Assembly: GCF_900199185.1 (NCBI RefSeq)
Contig: NZ_OBMI01000001.1
Location: 62,001-126,000, forward strand
Source of the DNA: Sphingomonas guangdongensis
GTDB lineage: Bacteria; Pseudomonadota; Alphaproteobacteria; Sphingomonadales; Sphingomonadaceae
Direction of reading: 5' to 3'
DNA length: 64,000 bases
Positions 24,810 to 36,585 of the stretch are shown in pieces (positions within the stretch are counted from its first letter, which is position 1; every line of letters starts with the position of its first letter). The notes beneath the pieces were generated by a model, which ran no database searches, was not told the DNA's origin, and was given only the letters and a program-made list of their open reading frames with translations. Both the position numbers and the translations under genes were made by a program.

Positions 24810-26687
24810 ATGAGCCTCTGCGGCATTGCCTCGCTGGACCGGCACGCGCCGCTCGACCTCGATCGCGTGCTGCGCGCCGTGACGATCGGCAATCCGCGTG
24901 CGGCCCGGCGCTGGAGCGGCGAGGGTGTCCGGCTGGCGGCGGCGGACGGCGCCGGTCTGGCGACGGGGCCCGGTGGGCGGGTCGCGCTGCTCTCGGGCGA
25001 GCTCCACGAACGCGGTTCACTGCGAGCGGCCTTGGGGCTCACCGACGCGCCGCGCGACGATGCGGCGCTGCTGCTCGCCGCCTATGATCGCTGGGGGGTC
25101 GAACTGGTCCAGCACGTGGTCGGCGACTGGAGCCTGGCGATCTGGGACGGCGCGGACCGCCGGCTGCTGCTGGCGACCGATCCCGGCGGCTACCATCCGC
25201 TGGCGGTGCACGCCGATGCCGATACCGTCCGCTTCGCGACTGACGCCCGTGCGCTCCTAGCCGATCCGGCGATCGAGCGCGAGATCGACGAGGCGAAGGT
25301 CCTCGACTGGCTGGCCTATTCCAGCGCCGCGGCCGATCACAGCTTCTACAAGGGGATCCACCGCGTCGCGCCCGGCGCGCGCGCGGTGTGGACGGACGGT
25401 ACGCTGACGCTGGAGCGCTGGTGGCAGCCCGAGCGGCTGCCGCTGCTGCGGCTGCGGCACCACGACGACTATGTGGAGGCGGTCCGCACCGCGCTGGACG
25501 AGGCGGTGCGCTGCCGCCTGCCCGCCGACCGCACGGTCGGATCGCAGCTGTCCGGCGGGCTCGACAGCGGTGCGGTCACCGCGCTCGCCGCGCGGGCGCT
25601 TGCCGCCGGCGGACGCCGGCTAACCGCCTTCACCGCCGCCCCCGCGCGCGCCGTCGCGGACGTGCGCGGCCGCTTCGGCGACGAGTGGCCGCACGCCGCG
25701 GCGGTTGCCGCGCTCCACCCCAACATCGACCATGTTCGAATCGCCAACGACGACCAACCCCTGTTCGACGTGGTCGAGCAGCGTGAGGCGGCGCAGGACG
25801 TGCCGCTGTTCAATCTGTCGAACAGTGTTTGGGTGAGCGCGATCGACCGCGCGGCGCGCGACCGCGGGATCGGCGTCCTGCTGACCGGCGGCATGGGCAA
25901 CATGAGCTTCAGTTGGGACGGCGCGCTGGCCGCGGCGGAGGCGGTCGGGCGCGGGCGGATCGACCAGGCGGTCGGCCATGCGCTGGCCGAGAAGCACCGG
26001 CTGGGCCATTCGTGGCGGTGGGTGGCGGGGTCCCTGACCGACGCGGTGCTGCCGCCGCGCCTCAGCCGCCGGCTGCGATGGCGCCTAGGCCATGGCGGGT
26101 GGCGGTTCGGCGACGCCTCTCTGATCGACCCGTCGTTCGCGGCGCGGCTGGGACGCAGCGCGGACGATCTGGACCGGGACAGCGACCTGCGCGCGCTCAA
26201 CCCACGCGATGGCCGCGGGCTGCGGCTCGCGGTGGTGCGGCGAATGAACGTGCAGGGCGAGTTCGCCCGCGGCACGCGCCGGCTCTACGGCGTGGAGGTG
26301 CGCGACCCGACTGCGGATCGCCGGCTGCTGGAGCTGTGCCTCAGCATCCCGGAAGCCGAGTTCCGCCACGGCGGCATGCCGCGCGCGATCGCCCGGGGAG
26401 TGGCCGCAGACCTGCTGCCGCCCCATGTCGCGGGAGAGACGCGCAAGGGACTGCAGGCGGCCGACTGGGCGCACGGCGTCGATCAGGCGCTGCCGGCGCT
26501 GAAGGCGGAGCTCGCGCGGCTGCGCGCCAGCCGGGCGGTACCGGGATGGATCGACCTCGATCGCGCGGAGCGCCTGCTGGCCGACTGGCGCGGTCCCGAG
26601 GACTCTCGCGCGACCGAGGTACTCGCCGTCACCCGCGCGCTCGCCGCCGGGCGCTTCCTGCGCCGGCTGGAGGGCGGCAACGCGTGA
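24810..26687 (+). CDS. Asparagine-synthase-like protein, lasso-peptide cyclase (C protein) type
   Basis: A 625-residue protein with an N-terminal glutamine-amidotransferase-like domain (Cys4 in MSLCGIASLD) and a C-terminal AMP-forming synthetase domain. The PP-loop SQLSGGLDSGAV is at residues 245-256. The usual GEGSDE motif of asparagine synthetase is replaced by LTGGMGNMSFSWDG (358-371), as seen in lasso-type homologues. The end pattern VEVRDPTADRRLLELCLSIPE, then TRKGLQAADW, is that of the family. In lasso synthesis this enzyme adenylates an Asp/Glu side chain to close the macrolactam. A GTGA overlap couples it to the B2-like gene, which supports this role over amino-acid synthesis. The frame is open upstream but the Cys must lie near the N-terminus. 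Confidence 0.8.
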   Translation: MSLCGIASLDRHAPLDLDRVLRAVTIGNPRAARRWSGEGVRLAAADGAGLATGPGGRVALLSGELHERGSLRAALGLTDAPRDDAALLLAAYDRWGVELVQHVVGDWSLAIWDGADRRLLLATDPGGYHPLAVHADADTVRFATDARALLADPAIEREIDEAKVLDWLAYSSAAADHSFYKGIHRVAPGARAVWTDGTLTLERWWQPERLPLLRLRHHDDYVEAVRTALDEAVRCRLPADRTVGSQLSGGLDSGAVTALAARALAAGGRRLTAFTAAPARAVADVRGRFGDEWPHAAAVAALHPNIDHVRIANDDQPLFDVVEQREAAQDVPLFNLSNSVWVSAIDRAARDRGIGVLLTGGMGNMSFSWDGALAAAEAVGRGRIDQAVGHALAEKHRLGHSWRWVAGSLTDAVLPPRLSRRLRWRLGHGGWRFGDASLIDPSFAARLGRSADDLDRDSDLRALNPRDGRGLRLAVVRRMNVQGEFARGTRRLYGVEVRDPTADRRLLELCLSIPEAEFRHGGMPRAIARGVAADLLPPHVAGETRKGLQAADWAHGVDQALPALKAELARLRASRAVPGWIDLDRAERLLADWRGPEDSRATEVLAVTRALAAGRFLRRLEGGNA

Positions 26688-27127
26688 GGCGATCGGTGCT
26701 GGACAGGTGGCGGGCCCGCTCCGGCGCGGAGCGGCGGGCGGTGGCGGAAGCGTTCGCAACGCTGATCTGGGCGTCGGCGCTGGTGCGGTTCCGACCGTTC
26801 CGCCGCTTGGCCGCGGTGGCGCAGCGGCGGCCCGCTGCCCACGAGCAGGGGGATGCGGCCGCCACGGTCGCGCTGGTCCGCTGGGCGGTCGCAGCGGCCG
26901 CCCGGCGGGCACGGTTCCGCGCCGTTTGCATCGAGCAGGGCGTGGCCGCGCAGGCGATGCTGCGCCGGCGCGGGATCGCCACGACCCTCCACTACGGCGT
27001 CGCGCGCGAGGGCGAGGCGCTGGCTGCGCATGTCTGGGTCACCTGGCGCGGAGAGGATGTGGTCGGGGGCGCACAGGCCGCGGATTTTCATGAGGTCGCG
27101 CAGCTCGGCCCTGCACGCGGCAGGTGA
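26684..27127 (+). CDS. Lasso-peptide B2-like transglutaminase-fold peptidase
   Basis: A 147-residue protein starting at GTG 26684, overlapping the stop of the cyclase-like gene. It fits the B2 (McjB C-terminal) family in size and motif order: catalytic Cys82 in RAVCIEQGVAAQAMLRRRG, then GIATTLHYGV, then His116 in AHVWVTWRG, with Glu124/Asp125 as candidates for the third residue. B2 proteins remove the leader from the precursor peptide. B2 normally works with an RRE protein (B1), which is not encoded nearby. The product has an Arg-rich N-terminus. Confidence 0.78.
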   Translation: MRRSVLDRWRARSGAERRAVAEAFATLIWASALVRFRPFRRLAAVAQRRPAAHEQGDAAATVALVRWAVAAAARRARFRAVCIEQGVAAQAMLRRRGIATTLHYGVAREGEALAAHVWVTWRGEDVVGGAQAADFHEVAQLGPARGR

Positions 27128-27176
27128 CGGCCGCCGCCAACCTGTTCTACGGTACGCGAAACGGGGGAATTATATC

Positions 27177-30524
<3,348 letters not shown>

Positions 30525-30537
30525 GCGAGCCCGCCCC

Positions 30538-31077
30538 GTGACCGCCGCCGCCCGCGATGATCTGAACGAACTAATCGCGCGAGTCGGCCAGGGCGACCGT
30601 GCGGCGCTGCGCCGCGTCTACGACGCAACCTCGGCGCGGCTGTTCGGCATCTGCCTGCGCCTTGCCGGGTCGCGTGACGCGGCGGAGGACGCGCTGCAGG
30701 AGACGTTTCTGCGGGTGTGGCGCCGCGCCGACCGCTTCGATCCGGCCCGCGCGAGTGCGATGACCTGGCTCGCGCTGATCGCGCGCGGCGTGGCAATCGA
30801 TGGCCGGCGCGTCGACGGGCGGCTGGCGCAGGGCATCGCCGCCGCCGCAGCGCTGCCGGAGGCGGACACCGCCGCGACGGAGATCGAGGAGCTGTATGCG
30901 CTCAACGAGTGTCTCGCGCGGCTCGACGATGCTCAGGGACAGTTCATCCGTTCGGCCTTCTACGACGGATATAGCTATGATGAACTTGCGCGCGCCGCGG
31001 AGTTGCCGGCGGGAACGATGAAGAGTCGCATCCGCCGCGGGCTCGCCGCCTTGAGAAAGTGCCTGGACGGTGACTGA
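30538..31077 (+). CDS. ECF-family RNA polymerase sigma factor
   Basis: A 179-residue sigma factor with region 2 (LFGICLRLAGSRDAAEDALQ, then ETFLRVWRRADRFDP, about 35-70) and region 4 (YDGYSYDELARAAELPAGTMKSRIRRGLAALRKCL, about 141-176). The GTG start lies 13 bp after the amidohydrolase stop, and the stop overlaps the anti-sigma gene by eight bases. The pairing with an RskA-like anti-sigma factor places it near the SigK/RpoE-like ECF group and not EcfG. Its target promoters are unknown. Confidence 0.9.
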   Translation: MTAAARDDLNELIARVGQGDRAALRRVYDATSARLFGICLRLAGSRDAAEDALQETFLRVWRRADRFDPARASAMTWLALIARGVAIDGRRVDGRLAQGIAAAAALPEADTAATEIEELYALNECLARLDDAQGQFIRSAFYDGYSYDELARAAELPAGTMKSRIRRGLAALRKCLDGD

Positions 31078-31780
31078 TTTCGCCGGTGACCCTTCCGAAG
31101 ACGACCTGCTCGCGGGCGAGCTCGCACTCGGCGTGCTGCGCGGGGACGAGCGCGCGGCCGCGCTGCGACGCGTCGTCGCGGAGCCGGCGTTCGCGCGGGC
31201 GGTCGAGGACTGGCAGCTGCGCCTGGCGCCGCTGCTGCTCCGGATCGAACCGGCGGCCGCGCCGGAGCAGTTGTGGACCGGGATCGAGCGCTCGCTGCCC
31301 GATGCTGCTGCCGCGCCCGCCACGATCAGGCGCTGGCGGATCGCGACCGCGCTGTCGACCGCGGTCGCAGCCTCGCTGGCTGTGCTCCTGGTCGCGCGGC
31401 ACCAGCCTGTTGCACCACCTCCCCCGGTTGCAACCGTCCCCGCACCCACACCGATGCTGGCGCAGGTGCCGACTGCCGAGGGGCTGCCGATCGTGAGTGC
31501 GCTCTACGACGCGAGCAGCGGACGTCTGCGCGTCCGGACCGCCAACCTGCCGAGCGGCGAGCACGCGCCCGAGCTGTGGGTGATCGTCGGCGATGCCGCG
31601 CCGCGCTCGCTCGGCATGGTGCGGCTGAACGGTGCGAGCGAGCACAGCCTGCCGCAGGCGCTGCGCCCGGCGTTGACCGACGGCGCGATCATTGCGGTGA
31701 CGATGGAGCGGCCGGACGCGCCGTCCCACGCCGCACCGACCGGCGCGGTGATGGGAACGGCCCGGCTGACGATCGTCTAG
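31070..31780 (+). CDS. Anti-sigma factor, RskA family
   Basis: A 236-residue membrane protein. The N-terminal cytoplasmic helical domain (about 1-85; DLLAGELALGVLRGDERAAA and VEDWQLRLAPLL) binds the sigma factor. One membrane helix lies at about 92-110 (IATALSTAVAASLAVLLVA). The periplasmic RskA domain follows (about 140-236; PELWVIVGDAAPRSLGMVRL). There is no zinc-binding HXXXCXXC. The GTG start overlaps the sigma stop by eight bases, so the two proteins are made in step. It ends two bases before the convergent Crp-like gene. Confidence 0.87.
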   Translation: MTDFAGDPSEDDLLAGELALGVLRGDERAAALRRVVAEPAFARAVEDWQLRLAPLLLRIEPAAAPEQLWTGIERSLPDAAAAPATIRRWRIATALSTAVAASLAVLLVARHQPVAPPPPVATVPAPTPMLAQVPTAEGLPIVSALYDASSGRLRVRTANLPSGEHAPELWVIVGDAAPRSLGMVRLNGASEHSLPQALRPALTDGAIIAVTMERPDAPSHAAPTGAVMGTARLTIV

Positions 31781-31782
31781 CG

Positions 31783-32598
31783 CTAGAGGCGCAGGAGGCC
31801 GGCGCCCGCCCCGTCGACGCTGCCGCGCGAGCCGCCCCAGCCCTGCATCGTCGGGTCGGCGCGGTCGCTCTTGCCGAAAGGCGCGATCAGGCCGGAGTAG
31901 CTGCGCTCGGCCGGGCCGTAGCTCTCGCCCGCTGCCACCTGAAGCTGGGCGCGGTCACGCACGTACACCTGCCCGCGGGTGCAGCGGAGCACGCCGTTGC
32001 CCTCCAGCACGTGCAGCGTGTCGGTTACGCTTGCGCGGCGCACGTGCAGCGTGTTGGCGAGCTCGACATGGGTGATCGGCAGCGTGTCGCCGTCGATCCG
32101 GTCGTGGAGCATCAGCAGCCAGCGCGACAATCGCCGCTCCAGCCCGTCGCGCAGGTTGGCGACCACCGTCCGCCCGAGCTGGACGGTAAAGGCCTGGACG
32201 AAGCGGAGCAGCGCGGTGTGGAGCGTCCGGTGCTCCGCGCACAGGTCGATCAGGGTCGCCGCGGGCATGGCGAGCGCCTCGCCCCCGCTCAGTTGCGCAA
32301 GGCCGCAGTGCGGCGCGTGGTGGCCACCGAGCAGGACCGGCCAGCCGAGCATGCCTTCGCGCCCGACCAGCCCGACCTCGACCGGATCGCCGCCTTCCAC
32401 CAACGCCGCGACCGATGCGACGAGCGTCGTCGGGAAGTAGACGTGCATCGGCGCGGAGACGGATGCGCCGATCCGCGCCCCGCTGCGCACCGCAACAGGT
32501 TCGAGGAACTGCAGCAACCGCCGCAGGTCGTCAGGTTGAAGCGAGTTCAGCAGTAGGTTCTGCTGCGCTGCAAAACTACTTGTCTGTGTCGAAGCCAT
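31783..32598 (-). CDS. Crp/Fnr-family transcriptional regulator
   Basis: A 271-residue protein with a cyclic-nucleotide-binding-like sensory domain (about 20-150, [20 protein letters not shown]) and a C-terminal winged helix with [43 protein letters not shown] (about 177-219). There is no N-terminal cysteine cluster, so it is not an oxygen-sensing Fnr. The sensory domain lacks an evident cAMP-binding RXA pair, so the signal is unknown. A tail of about 50 residues extends beyond the DNA-binding domain. It is divergent from the ferritin-like genes and may control them. Confidence 0.87.
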   Translation of the reverse strand: MASTQTSSFAAQQNLLLNSLQPDDLRRLLQFLEPVAVRSGARIGASVSAPMHVYFPTTLVASVAALVEGGDPVEVGLVGREGMLGWPVLLGGHHAPHCGLAQLSGGEALAMPAATLIDLCAEHRTLHTALLRFVQAFTVQLGRTVVANLRDGLERRLSRWLLMLHDRIDGDTLPITHVELANTLHVRRASVTDTLHVLEGNGVLRCTRGQVYVRDRAQLQVAAGESYGPAERSYSGLIAPFGKSDRADPTMQGWGGSRGSVDGAGAGLLRL

Positions 32599-32688
32599 GT
32601 CGTCACTACCGCCTGTCCGTCTTCATTATCCGACAGACAAGCCGTCGCGGATGCATCGGTCCGGCATCGCACGCAGATTTTATAAGCA

Positions 32689-32714
32689 GGAACATACGAC
32701 TGCCAGCCGGGGTT
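32689..32714 (+). promoter_or_regulatory. EcfG-like promoter with one mismatch before the ferritin-like pair
   Basis: GGAAC (32689-32693), 17 bases, then GGTT (32711-32714), compared with the CGTT consensus. It lies 36 bp before the ATG at 32751, which leaves room for a transcript start and the GGGAGG ribosome site. It could serve EcfG or the nearby ECF factor. Confidence 0.35.
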
Positions 32715-32750
32715 CAGCCATCACCATCAATATGTCGGGAGGCGGCTACC

Positions 32751-33716
32751 ATGGTTGACGAGACCCAAGTAATCGACGCGCTGGATGCGCGCGTGAAGCG
32801 GCGGGAAGAACGCCGTGATTTCTTCAAGACCGTGGGCGCCGCAACCATGTTCGCCGGTGGTGCGGCGATCGCGATGGGGGGTGGCATCACCGCGCTGGAG
32901 GCGCAGACCGCGCCGACCGACAACGACGTGCTCAACTTCGCGCTGAACCTCGAGTATCTGGAAGCGCAGTTCTACTATTATGCCTCCTATGGCACCGGGC
33001 TTCCGGCGGCCAACCTGACCGGCACGGGCACGCAGGGCGCGGTGGTCGCGACCAACGCCGGTGCCGTCCCGTTCACCGATCCGGCGGTGCGCGCCTATGC
33101 CCGCGAGATCGCGAACGACGAGCTCGCCCACGTCGTGTTCCTTCGCAGTGCGCTGGCCACGGCAGCGGTGGCGCAGCCGGCGATCGACATTTCCGCGACG
33201 CCGACCAGCGCCTTCTCCAACGCCGCGCGGGCGGCCGGGCTGATCGGCGCGGGTGCGACGTTCAACCCATATTCGACCGACGAGAACTTCCTGCTCGGGG
33301 CCTATATCTTCGAGGATGTTGGCGTGACGGCGTACAAGGGCGCCGCCCCGCTCATCACCAACAAGACCTTTCTGGAGGCAGCGGCCGGCATCTTGGCCGT
33401 TGAGGCGTACCACGCGGCGATCGTGCGCGGCACGCTCTACCAGAAGGGGATCGCGACCCCGGCGCTGATCGACGCGACGGAGGCGATCAGCAATGCGCGC
33501 GACAGCCTCGATGGGTCGACGGACCTCGATCAGGGCGTCCGTCCGATCGGCAACGTCGCCAACATCGCGCCGCTCAATCCCAACGGCATCGCGTTCAGCC
33601 GCACGACCGGTCAGGTGCTCAACATCGTGTATCTGAACCGCGCCGCCGTCACGCTCGGCGGGTTCTTCCCGGCCGGCGTCAACGGCACCATCCGCACCAG
33701 CACCGCTCAGGCGTAA
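32751..33716 (+). CDS. Exported ferritin-like protein (first of a tandem pair)
   Basis: A 321-residue protein with a Tat-like N-terminus ([15 protein letters not shown], residues 17-31, followed by a hydrophobic stretch). The ferritin-like helices carry plausible diiron ligands: Glu in [11 protein letters not shown] (about 64-74), ELAH (about 124-127), the Glu of YIFEDVG and EAYHA (ExxH, about 218-222). A C-terminal segment, [20 protein letters not shown], is shared with the next gene. The start ATG follows GGGAGG at eight bases. The family (ferritin-like domain-containing, often called dessication-associated) has no assigned reaction; iron or redox handling in the envelope is inference. Confidence 0.82.
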   Translation: MVDETQVIDALDARVKRREERRDFFKTVGAATMFAGGAAIAMGGGITALEAQTAPTDNDVLNFALNLEYLEAQFYYYASYGTGLPAANLTGTGTQGAVVATNAGAVPFTDPAVRAYAREIANDELAHVVFLRSALATAAVAQPAIDISATPTSAFSNAARAAGLIGAGATFNPYSTDENFLLGAYIFEDVGVTAYKGAAPLITNKTFLEAAAGILAVEAYHAAIVRGTLYQKGIATPALIDATEAISNARDSLDGSTDLDQGVRPIGNVANIAPLNPNGIAFSRTTGQVLNIVYLNRAAVTLGGFFPAGVNGTIRTSTAQA

Positions 33717-33727
33717 GGGGAGCCACC

Positions 33728-34750
33728 ATGGATCAAGAGAACATCTCCGCCATCCTCGCCGCCTGCGACGAACGTCGCACGCATCGGCGAGCCTTCCTGC
33801 GTCGCGCAGGAACCGTCAGCGCGCTTGTCGCCGGTGCGGGCCTGCTCGCCGCCTGCGACGACGATGACGACGTGACGCCGGCACCCACCCCGACGCCGAC
33901 CCCCACGCCCACCCCGACGCCGACGGCCAGCCCGACGACCGCCGGGCCGAGCGAGGCGGACGTGCTCAACTTCGCGCTCAACCTCGAATACCTGGAGGCG
34001 CAGTTCTACTCGTTCGCGGCGACCGGCGCCGGCCTCCCGAACGACCAGTTGACCGGGCTTGGCACGCAGGGTGCCGTGACCGGCGGCCGTCAGGTCAATT
34101 TCACCGACCCGCAGGTCGCCGCCATCGCCCGCGAGATCGCGATCGACGAGCGTGAGCACGTCAACTTCATCCGCAACGCGCTCGGCGCGGCGCGGGTTGC
34201 CCAGCCCGCGATCGATCTGGGCGTCACCGCCACCAGCGCCTTCTCCAACGCCGCTCGTGCGGCCGGGCTGATCGGTGCCGGCGCAACGTTCGACCCGTTC
34301 GCCAACGACGAGAACTTCCTGCTTGCCGCCTTCCTGTTCGAGGATGTCGGCCCTACTGCGTACAAGGGCGCGATCCAGTTCATCAACACGCCCGCGGTGA
34401 TCGAGGCGGCTGCCGGCATCCACGCGGCAGAGGCCTATCACGCCGGGCTGATCCGCACGGTGCTGTACCGTAAAGGTCTGACGACCGGATCGCTGATCGA
34501 CGCCACGGAGGCGATCTCCAACGCGCGCGACAGCCTGGACGGCTCGTCGGACATCGATCAGGGCATCCGCGCCAGCGGCACGGGAGCGGCGATCACCGCA
34601 AACCTCGTGCCGACCGACGCGAGCGGCATCATCTTCCGCCGCACGCCGGGTCAGGTGCTCAACATCGTCTACCTCAATGCCGGGGCGGTGACGTCCGGCG
34701 GGTTCTTCCCGGCCGGCGCCAACGGCACGCTCCGCACCAGCGGCGCCTGA
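33728..34750 (+). CDS. Exported ferritin-like lipoprotein (second of a tandem pair)
   Basis: A 340-residue paralogue of the preceding gene, sharing [54 protein letters not shown] and [10 protein letters not shown]. It differs in its N-terminus: a Tat-like RRAFLRRAG followed by a lipobox, LLAAC (Cys42), then DDDDD and a PTPTPT linker (about 49-66). It would thus be a Tat-exported lipoprotein tethered to a membrane. Candidate metal ligands are Glu in LEYLEAQ, EREH and EAYHA. It starts 11 bp after its neighbour and is followed by a strong terminator. Confidence 0.82.
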   Translation: MDQENISAILAACDERRTHRRAFLRRAGTVSALVAGAGLLAACDDDDDVTPAPTPTPTPTPTPTPTASPTTAGPSEADVLNFALNLEYLEAQFYSFAATGAGLPNDQLTGLGTQGAVTGGRQVNFTDPQVAAIAREIAIDEREHVNFIRNALGAARVAQPAIDLGVTATSAFSNAARAAGLIGAGATFDPFANDENFLLAAFLFEDVGPTAYKGAIQFINTPAVIEAAAGIHAAEAYHAGLIRTVLYRKGLTTGSLIDATEAISNARDSLDGSSDIDQGIRASGTGAAITANLVPTDASGIIFRRTPGQVLNIVYLNAGAVTSGGFFPAGANGTLRTSGA

Positions 34751-34772
34751 TCGTCATCACTGGCATGAGAAA

Positions 34773-34810
34773 GGGGGCGGTTGACTATGGTCGACCGCCC
34801 CTTCGTTTTG
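34773..34810 (+). terminator. Rho-independent terminator after the ferritin-like pair
   Basis: Stem GGGGCGGTTGAC pairs with GTCGACCGCCCC (one mismatch) around a short loop and is followed by TTCGTTTTG. Ending 40-60 bp after the stop at 34750, it closes the two-gene unit. Confidence 0.8.
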
Positions 34811-34838
34811 CTCAGCCCCCGATCCGCGCCAGTCGCGC

Positions 34839-35870
34839 TTAATCGATGACGCCCTCGAGCCGCCTCAGCGCGCGCTTGCGCTCGACCCCGTAGGCGTAGC
34901 CGCCCATCGATCCGTCGCCGCGCTGAACACGGTGGCAAGGGATCACCACCGCCACCTGGTTCGCGCCGCAAGCGGTGCCGGCGGCGCGTACGGCCTCCGG
35001 CCGACCGACAGCGGCGGCGAGTTGCGCGTAGCTGCGCGTCTCACCCGGCGGGATCGCGCGCAACGCCGCCCAGACCGCCTCCTGAAAAGCGGTCCCCTGC
35101 ACGTCGAGCGGCAGGTCGGTATGCCGCCCCGGCTGCTCGACCTCGGCGACGACCCGCTCGGCGAGCGCCGCGAGCGCTTCGCCGCCCACCTCGATCGTCG
35201 CGTGCGGGAAGCGAGCGGCAAGTGCCGCCGCATCCTCGTCGAACGACACGCGGCACAGTCCCTTGTCGGTTGCGGCGACCAGCAGCGGGCCGAGGCTGGT
35301 CGGAGCGACCGTCCAGCGGATGGTCACGCCCGCGCCGCCGCGCCGCCAGGCCGAGGGCGTCATCCCGAGCCGGTCGGCCGCGCGCTCGTAGAAGCGCGAC
35401 GGCGCGCCGTAGCCGCCTTCGTAGATCGCAGCCGTCACGGTGGGCTCGCTCCCCAGCGCCGCCGCCGTGCGGTGTGCCTGGAGCGCGCGGACATAGGCGG
35501 CCGGCGTGATCCCGGTCGCGCGCTTGAACAGGCGGTGGAAGTGATGCGGTGCATAGCCGACCTGCGCCGCGAGTTGATCGAGCGGGATGCGCTCCTCCGC
35601 CGCCTCCAGCGCAGCGATCGCCGCCGCGACCGCGACCCGCTCACGGCCGACCTCGTCGGGCAGGCAGCGTCGGCACGCCCGAAACCCGGCGGCCTGCGCG
35701 GCCGCCACGTCCGCGAAGAAGCGCACGTGCTCGCGTCGCGGGCGCCGCGCAGGGCAGCTCGGCTTGCAGTAGATGCCGGTGGTGGTCACCGCCACGATCA
35801 CGCGGCCATCCGCCGCGCGGTCACGGCGGTCAAAGGCGGTCCAGGCCGCCGTCTCGTCGATCTCGGTCAT
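34839..35870 (-). CDS. ada: Bifunctional DNA-repair methyltransferase and transcriptional activator Ada
   Basis: A 343-residue protein with the full Ada order. The N-terminal zinc domain uses Cys35, Cys39, Cys66 and Cys69 (IYCKPSCPARRP, FRACRRC) and repairs methylphosphotriesters. An AraC-type helix-turn-helix lies at about 80-170 (IPLDQLAAQVGYAPHHFHRLF). The C-terminal O6-methylguanine methyltransferase has the acceptor cysteine in VVIPCHRVQRGDG (about 305-317). Length is typical (E. coli Ada is 354). No alkB or alkA lies next to it. Confidence 0.95.
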   Translation of the reverse strand: MTEIDETAAWTAFDRRDRAADGRVIVAVTTTGIYCKPSCPARRPRREHVRFFADVAAAQAAGFRACRRCLPDEVGRERVAVAAAIAALEAAEERIPLDQLAAQVGYAPHHFHRLFKRATGITPAAYVRALQAHRTAAALGSEPTVTAAIYEGGYGAPSRFYERAADRLGMTPSAWRRGGAGVTIRWTVAPTSLGPLLVAATDKGLCRVSFDEDAAALAARFPHATIEVGGEALAALAERVVAEVEQPGRHTDLPLDVQGTAFQEAVWAALRAIPPGETRSYAQLAAAVGRPEAVRAAGTACGANQVAVVIPCHRVQRGDGSMGGYAYGVERKRALRRLEGVID

Positions 35871-35938
35871 GGCGACCGCATACTAGCGCCCCGGCCGGCG
35901 AGCGTCCCGGTGTTTGCGCTCAAAGCTGTTTAACCACT

Positions 35939-36049
35939 CACCCGTTCGCCCTGAGTAGCCGCTGATCGAAGTCGAAGCGGCGTATCGAAGGGCCGGTGCT
36001 TCGATACGAGCCTTCGCCTACGCTCAGTCTCTACTCAGCACGAACGGGA
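35939..36049. repeat. Complete type A dispersed repeat (inverted pair)
   Basis: The first arm is gttcgccctgagtagccgct followed by gatcgaagtcgaagcggcgtatcgaaggg; the second is cttcgatacgagccttcg followed by tctctactcagcacgaacggg. The two arms form a long imperfect hairpin filling most of the ada-PilZ spacer (the divergent side of ada). No gene was seen in it. Confidence 0.65.
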
Positions 36050-36054
36050 TGCGT

Positions 36055-36327
36055 TTAGCTACCGGGCAGTTCCTTGGCGTCGATCGGGGCCAGGAACTCG
36101 AATCCGGTCACCCCGTCCTCTGTCCAGACGACCCGGGCGTGGCGATCGGCACCGCCCTGGCCGAGCCCAAGCTTGACCAGCGTACCGGTCGGCAGCGGAA
36201 TCGACACCCGCGCCCGCGCGCCGTTCAGCGACAGGTCGAGCAGGTCGATCCCAAGCGCGATGCGCGCACTCGCCTTGCGGTTGGTGGGGTGGCGAGACTC
36301 GCGGCGGAGGTTGGCGGCGGCGGACAT
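36055..36327 (-). CDS. PilZ-domain protein
   Basis: A 90-residue single-domain protein. The PilZ signature is recognisable: RRESRHPTNR (RXXXR type, residues 8-17) and DLSLNGARA (D/NXSXXG, about 31-39). Such domains bind cyclic di-GMP and act on motility, exopolysaccharide or other outputs. The protein is short and has no effector domain, so it would act on a partner. A frame of the region is open further upstream, but the M at 36327 fits the domain boundary. Confidence 0.82.
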   Translation of the reverse strand: MSAAANLRRESRHPTNRKASARIALGIDLLDLSLNGARARVSIPLPTGTLVKLGLGQGGADRHARVVWTEDGVTGFEFLAPIDAKELPGS

Positions 36328-36585
36328 GCATGCTGGTTACCGCAACCTTGGTAAAGGCGGCGTTACGACGCGCCGCCTTGACTTCCCGCAGTGCAGCAGG
36401 CATGTAGCGCCGCAGCAAGGCCCTCAACACGGCTGCGTGATCGGACGGCGACAGCCGCCCCGGCCCGGACCTTGCTCCACCCAAGCTTCCCCTGTCACGC
36501 GGGTCGCCAGTCTTTGGCCCCGTCGTATCGCGCCCCCGCTGTGGGTTGAGCGCGCGCCGACTCCCATCCACGAGTCCATCATCAC

